In this document: piece by piece, positions 59,715 to 64,000 of the stretch
How positions within the stretch are numbered: the first letter of the stretch is position 1
How the letters are laid out: each line of letters opens with the position of its first letter
Source of the DNA: CAYPKG01 sp964411275
GTDB lineage: Bacteria > Bacillota > Clostridia > Christensenellales > CAG-138
Reading direction: 5' to 3'
Assembly (NCBI GenBank): GCA_964411275.1
Contig: CAYPKG010000009.1
Location: forward strand, 1-64,000
Length of the DNA stretch: 64,000 nt
Translations under genes and position numbers: made by a program
The notes under the pieces: generated by a model
Databases searched by the model: none
The model's input: the letters and a program-made list of their open reading frames with translations, nothing else
Told to the model about the DNA's origin: nothing

Positions 59715-62549
59715 CTATTTCAGCGCTTTTTTCAAATACTGACCGGTATAACTTTCTGGATTTTTTGAAACCTCTTCCGGCGTACCCTTAGCGATCACCA
59801 TGCCCCCCCGGTCGCCGCCCTCAGGCCCCATGTCGATGACATAATCCGCTGTCTTGATGACGTCCAGGTTGTGCTCGATCACCAGCACGGAGCTTCCGTT
59901 TTCGCATAGCCGCTGCAAAATGCCCAGCAGCCGCTCCACGTCCGCCACATGCAGGCCGGTGGTGGGCTCGTCTAGCACGAACAGCGTTTTCCCGGTGTCC
60001 TTGCGGCTAAGCTCCGTGGCGAGCTTGACCCTCTGGGCTTCGCCCCCAGAAAGCTGTGTGGAGGGTTGCCCCAGCTTGACATAGCCAAGGCCCACATCGT
60101 ACAGCGTTTGCAGCTTTTTCGCCAGCCTCGGCAGCGGCGCAAAGAAATTGAGCGCCTCCTCCACCGTCATTTCCAGCACATCGTAAATGGATTTACCCTT
60201 ATAGTGTACTTCCAGCGTTTCCCGGTTATACCGCTTTCCGTTACAAACCTCGCAGGGGACATACACGTCGGAGAGGAAATGCATCTCGATTTTGATGATG
60301 CCGTCCCCCCGGCAGGCCTCACACCGGCCGCCCTTGACGTTAAAGCTGAAACGGCCGTTGCTGTAGCCCCGAAGCTTCGCGTCCGGGGTCATGGCAAATA
60401 CCTCCCGGATGAGGTCAAACAGACCTGTGTACGTGGCGGGGTTCGACCGGGGCGTGCGCCCGATGGGGCTTTGATTGATGTCGATGATCTTGTCAAGATG
60501 CTCCAAGCCCGTTACCCCGTCATTGTCCCCCGGCCGTGTTTTCGCCCGGTTCAGGTCCCGCAGCAGCGTCTTTTTCACGATCTCGTTGACCACGCTGGAC
60601 TTGCCGGAGCCGGACACGCCGGTGACGCAGGTAAAAACCCCCAGCGGGATACCCACGTCGATGTTTTTGAGGTTGTTGGCCCTCGCCCCCTTCACGTGCA
60701 GCCATTTCCCGTTGAGCTTGCGCCGCGCGTCCGGCACGGGGATCGATCGCCGGCCAGAGAGGTACGCGCCGGTGATGGATTTTTCATTGGCCATGATCTC
60801 CTCAGGCGTGCCGATGCCGATGAGCTGCCCGCCATGGGCGCCTGCGCCAGGGCCGATATCCACGATATAATCGGCGTTGATCATCGTTTCCTCGTCATGC
60901 TCCACCACGATAAGGGTGTTCCCAAGATCCCGCATATGCTTTAACGTTTCAAGCAGCCGCGCGTTGTCCCGCTGGTGCAGGCCAATGCTGGGCTCGTCGA
61001 GAATATACAGCACCCCCACCAGTCCGGAACCGATCTGCGTTGCCAGGCGGATGCGCTGGGCTTCCCCGCCGGACAATGTCATAGCCGCCCTGGACAACGT
61101 GAGATAGTCCAGGCCCACGTCCACCAAAAAGCCCAGCCTGGCGTTGATCTCCTTGAATATCTGGTCGGCAATGATCTTCTGGGCAGGGGAAAGGGGCAGG
61201 GATTGGATGTATTTCCTCGCTTCCAGCACCGTCATCTCGCTCAATTGGGCGATGTTGCGCCGGTTGTCGCCGGCTCCCACGGTCACGGCAAGGCTTTCGG
61301 GCTTTAGCCGCTTGCCCCCACAGTCAGGGCAGAGTATGTTGGCCATGTACGCCTCGATTTCATGCTTGGAATAATCGCTTTGGGTTTCCCGGTAGCGCCG
61401 CTCCAGGTTGTTGATGATCCCCTCAAAGGCCGTATCGAATGTGCCGCTGCCGTATTCTTTTTGATACGCGATATGCAACTTGGTCTTGCCGGTGCCGTAC
61501 AGGATGGCGTCCACCGCTTTTTTCGGAAGCGCCCCGATGGGCGTATCCATGGAAAAACCGATATGCTCCGACAGGGCCTTAAAGTACATGTTGGCCACCG
61601 TCCCCTCAGCGGCGCTGTTCCAGCCGGACACGTTGATCCCCCCCTGGTTGAGGGAAAACTCCGGGTTGGGCATAACCAGCTCCGGGTCGATTTTTTGCAG
61701 CGAACCAAGCCCCGAGCATGTGGGGCATGCGCCATAGGGGTTGTTGAACGAAAACATCCGGGGGCTTAGCTCTTCCATGGATACGCCGCAGTCCGCACAG
61801 GCGTAATTCTGGGAAAACAGCAGCGGCTCCCCGTCTACCACGTGGATGATGGCCAGGTTTTCCGCAAGGCGGAAGGCGGTTTCCAGGGAATCGGACAGCC
61901 GCCCGTCAATCCCCGGCTTGATCACCAGCCGGTCCACCACCGCTTCGATGGTATGATTAAGCTTTTTATTAAGAGCCGGCACGTCCGCAATGTCGTACTG
62001 CACGCCGTCCACCCGTACCCGGACATACCCGTCCTTCTTCAGCTGTTCTAAAAGCTTCGTGTGCTCCCCCTTGCGCCTGCGCACACAGGGGGCCTCCACC
62101 TGTATTCTCGTGCCTTCCGGCAGCGACAATACCTGATCCACCACCTGATCCACAGTCTGCCGGGCAATGGGCTTGCCGCATTTGGGACAGTGGGGCATCC
62201 CGCAACGGGCGAACAGCAGCCTGAGATAATCGTGTATCTCCGTCACCGTGCCCACGGTGGACCGGGGGTTATGAGAGGTAGATTTCTGGTCGATGGAGAT
62301 CGCCGGGCTTAGCCCCTCGATATAGTCCACGTCCGGCTTTTCCATCTGCCCCAAAAACTGCCGGGCGTACGACGACAGACTTTCCACGTACCGCCGCTGC
62401 CCCTCCGCGTATATCGTATCGAATGCCAGGCTGGACTTTCCCGAGCCTGACAGTCCGGTCATTACAATAAGCTTATTTCTTGGCAGGGTCACGTCGATGT
62501 TCTTGAGATTGTGCTCCCTTGCCCCTTTGATTACGATGCTATCTTTCAT
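59715..62549 (-). CDS. uvrA: Excinuclease ABC subunit A
   Basis: The 944-residue protein has two ABC ATPase modules: Walker A GLSGSGKSSLAFDT near the N-terminus and GVSGSGKSSVVNE near residue 640. Both ABC signatures (LSGGEAQR) and the zinc-binding CPKCGK and CPTCSGLG / CRGDG...CEVC pairs are present. It scans DNA for bulky damage and loads UvrB. RBS GGGAG lies seven bases before the ATG. It follows uvrB on the same strand and can act with Mfd, also encoded in this window. Confidence 0.98.
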   Translation of the reverse strand: MKDSIVIKGAREHNLKNIDVTLPRNKLIVMTGLSGSGKSSLAFDTIYAEGQRRYVESLSSYARQFLGQMEKPDVDYIEGLSPAISIDQKSTSHNPRSTVGTVTEIHDYLRLLFARCGMPHCPKCGKPIARQTVDQVVDQVLSLPEGTRIQVEAPCVRRRKGEHTKLLEQLKKDGYVRVRVDGVQYDIADVPALNKKLNHTIEAVVDRLVIKPGIDGRLSDSLETAFRLAENLAIIHVVDGEPLLFSQNYACADCGVSMEELSPRMFSFNNPYGACPTCSGLGSLQKIDPELVMPNPEFSLNQGGINVSGWNSAAEGTVANMYFKALSEHIGFSMDTPIGALPKKAVDAILYGTGKTKLHIAYQKEYGSGTFDTAFEGIINNLERRYRETQSDYSKHEIEAYMANILCPDCGGKRLKPESLAVTVGAGDNRRNIAQLSEMTVLEARKYIQSLPLSPAQKIIADQIFKEINARLGFLVDVGLDYLTLSRAAMTLSGGEAQRIRLATQIGSGLVGVLYILDEPSIGLHQRDNARLLETLKHMRDLGNTLIVVEHDEETMINADYIVDIGPGAGAHGGQLIGIGTPEEIMANEKSITGAYLSGRRSIPVPDARRKLNGKWLHVKGARANNLKNIDVGIPLGVFTCVTGVSGSGKSSVVNEIVKKTLLRDLNRAKTRPGDNDGVTGLEHLDKIIDINQSPIGRTPRSNPATYTGLFDLIREVFAMTPDAKLRGYSNGRFSFNVKGGRCEACRGDGIIKIEMHFLSDVYVPCEVCNGKRYNRETLEVHYKGKSIYDVLEMTVEEALNFFAPLPRLAKKLQTLYDVGLGYVKLGQPSTQLSGGEAQRVKLATELSRKDTGKTLFVLDEPTTGLHVADVERLLGILQRLCENGSSVLVIEHNLDVIKTADYVIDMGPEGGDRGGMVIAKGTPEEVSKNPESYTGQYLKKALK

Positions 62550-62731
62550 GCTTTTTCTCCCTTAGGGAAACTTTTTGGTTTTCCTAAGAACCCTTCAAAA
62601 ACTTATTCCGGCTCCGCCGGCTTTGCCGGTGGAACGGATCGGCCCAAGTGGCCGTTTCCTTTCGCGGTTTACCGCCCGCATCCTTTGGATGCAGGCAAAC
62701 CGTGCAAGCCCGCCACAGCGTCCCCGTCGAT

Positions 62732-62754
62732 AAAGCCTTGGCTTTGTCGATGGT
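62732..62754 (-). repeat. Short repeated hairpin, copy 2
   Basis: Identical over 23 bases to 5157-5179 but on the minus strand, directly after the uvrB stop. Both copies lie just behind a gene, so the hairpin may mark transcript ends. The rest of 62550-62755 holds no recognised gene. Confidence 0.5.
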
Positions 62755-62755
62755 T

Positions 62756-64000
62756 CTATTTGCGTGCCTTTCCCCGATTGCGCCGCTTGCTGCCCACTGT
62801 GCCAGGGGCGGCTTTCTTGGCGCCGGTGATCACGTCCTCGCCCTTCAGGGCGGCGATTTGGTCCCTAAGCTTGGCCGCAACCTCGAACTCCAGCGTCTGC
62901 GCAGCCTCCCGCATCTGCCCGGTCAAAAGCTCGATGCGGCGGATCACCTCCTCCGGGCTTAGCGTTCTCGCGCCGTCCTTGACCTTCGAGGATATCTCCA
63001 GCACGCTTCTAACATCCTTGCGCACGCTTTTCGGCGTGATGCCGTGGGCCTCGTTGTATTCGGTCTGCTTTTTCCGGCGGCGCTCCGTCTCGTCAAGAGC
63101 GTAGCGCATGGAGTTGGTGATCACGTCCGCATAGAGGATGACCCGGCCATCCACGTTTCTCGCGGCGCGGCCGATGGTTTGGATCAGCGATGTGCCGGAG
63201 CGCAAAAAGCCCTCCTTGTCCGCGTCCAGTATCGCCACAAGCCCCACCTCCGGCAGGTCAAGGCCCTCTCGTAAGAGGTTGATGCCTACCAGCACGTCGA
63301 ACTCTCCTAAGCGCAGGTCCCGGATGATTTCCATCCGCTCGATTGTCTCGATATCGCTGTGCATATACCTGACGCGAACCCCCATACCGTCCAGATACTC
63401 CGTGAGGTTTTCCGCCATGTTTTTCGTAAGGGTGGTCACCAGCGTCCGATACCCTGCGGCGGCGGTGGCTTTTACCTCGCCCATCAGGTCGTCCACCTGG
63501 CCCTTCACCGGGCGCAAAATCACGGTGGGATCCACAAGCCCGGTGGGGCGGATAATCTGCTCCGCCACCTGTGTGGCCAGCCCCAGCTCGTACTCCCCGG
63601 GCGTGGCGGATACATATACCGCCTTGTTCAGCCGCTCCTTAAACTCATCGAATTGCAGCGGGCGGTTACCATACGCCGCAGGAAGCCGGAACCCAAACTC
63701 AATGAGGTTTTCCTTGCGTGCCCGGTCGCCCCGGTACATGCCCCGAACCTGGGGGAGGGTGACGTGGCTTTCATCCACAAACAAGAGGAAATCCCTGGGG
63801 AAATAATCGAGAAGCGTGTAGGGCGGCTGCCCCGGCTTGCGCCCATCGAAATACCGGGAATAGTTTTCAATCCCCGGACAATAACCCAATTCCCGCATCA
63901 TTTCCATATCGTATTGGGTTCGCTGCTCCAGCCTCTGGGCCTCCAGCAGCTTGTCCTGGGATTTGAATTCCCGAACCCGTGTATATAAATCCTCTTCGAT
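62756..64000 (-). CDS. uvrB: Excinuclease ABC subunit B (C-terminal part; continues beyond the window)
   Basis: The reading frame stays open to the right edge (IEEDLYTRVREFKSQDKLLE at the edge) and encodes 414 residues of UvrB, about two thirds of the protein. Visible are LLDYFPRDFLLFVDESH (Walker B region DESH), SATPGEYE, the helicase motifs TLTKNMAENLTEYL, VLVGINLLREGLDLPEVGLVAILDADKEGF and QTIGRAARN. The UvrC-interacting UVR domain lies near the end (VAAKLRDQIAALKG). The N-terminal Walker A is outside the window. Confidence 0.97.
   Translation of the reverse strand: MEEDLYTRVREFKSQDKLLEAQRLEQRTQYDMEMMRELGYCPGIENYSRYFDGRKPGQPPYTLLDYFPRDFLLFVDESHVTLPQVRGMYRGDRARKENLIEFGFRLPAAYGNRPLQFDEFKERLNKAVYVSATPGEYELGLATQVAEQIIRPTGLVDPTVILRPVKGQVDDLMGEVKATAAAGYRTLVTTLTKNMAENLTEYLDGMGVRVRYMHSDIETIERMEIIRDLRLGEFDVLVGINLLREGLDLPEVGLVAILDADKEGFLRSGTSLIQTIGRAARNVDGRVILYADVITNSMRYALDETERRRKKQTEYNEAHGITPKSVRKDVRSVLEISSKVKDGARTLSPEEVIRRIELLTGQMREAAQTLEFEVAAKLRDQIAALKGEDVITGAKKAAPGTVGSKRRNRGKARK

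Noticed and set aside
1..64000. tRNA, rRNA, tmRNA, insertion sequences or prophage genes
   Set aside because: No CCA-ended cloverleaf, rRNA segment, transposase or integrase was recognised by reading; a covariance-model scan was not possible.

Overview
The window reads as a chromosomal segment of a Gram-positive Firmicute, most likely a member of the class Clostridia with a fairly G+C-rich genome. Supporting signs are strong AGGAGG-type ribosome binding sites, sigma-A-like promoters, three tRNA-sensing T-box leaders, a large Firmicutes-type SRP RNA, a spo0A gene, a SpoVB/YabM - MazG(YabN) - HU cluster, and a V-type (A/V-like) ATPase instead of an F-type one. Nearly all genes are core housekeeping genes. 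No prophage, insertion sequence, CRISPR array, rRNA or tRNA gene was recognised. One short A+T-richer stretch (about 25.1-26.6 kb) looks acquired.

Layout. 0-5 kb: flippase, MazG, HU, a TauE/SafE permease and the SRP RNA. 5-8 kb: two tandem lipoprotein foldases. 8-15 kb: P-type ATPase, then pth-mfd and a Cys-rich protein. 15-20 kb: typA, a sortase-like protein, an HD hydrolase, spo0A and a zinc protease. 20-25 kb: T-box-controlled ileS and a malic enzyme. 25-27 kb: membrane proteins and a hexapeptide acetyltransferase. 27-36 kb: a nine-gene V-ATPase operon. 36-44 kb: the conserved rpmE/prmC/prfA/sua5/rpiB/upp block. 44-52 kb: the aromatic amino acid region. 52-58 kb: DUF5711-like and CvpA proteins, a SGNH hydrolase with its TetR regulator, and gdhA. 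58-64 kb: trpS with a T-box, a nitroreductase, uvrA and the 3' part of uvrB.

The most interesting region is 43.8-52.2 kb. A six-gene operon (aroF-aroB-aroA-aroC-pheA-aroK) makes phenylalanine from E4P and PEP. It is preceded by a promoter, a 34-codon leader peptide containing eight Phe codons (all TTT) and a perfect 12-bp terminator hairpin. This is the classical layout of translation-coupled Phe attenuation, which is best known from enterobacterial pheL. Immediately upstream and co-oriented lies a beta-eliminating lyase with a tyrosine phenol-lyase-like substrate pocket, controlled by its own T-box leader whose specifier reads best as UAC (Tyr). No tyrA is present here. Together these suggest that Phe supply and a Tyr-linked enzyme are controlled by two different RNA sensors side by side.

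Other points worth checking: Spo0A has glycine in place of the phosphoacceptor aspartate while keeping its DNA-binding domain and an upstream 0A box; the V-ATPase c-subunit carries the Na+-binding signature and its operon sits where atpIBEFHAGDC follows upp in Bacillus; the P-type ATPase transcript appears leaderless; the trpS T-box promoter is embedded in the coding tail of a nitroreductase; and a family of terminator-like hairpin repeats is scattered over the window.
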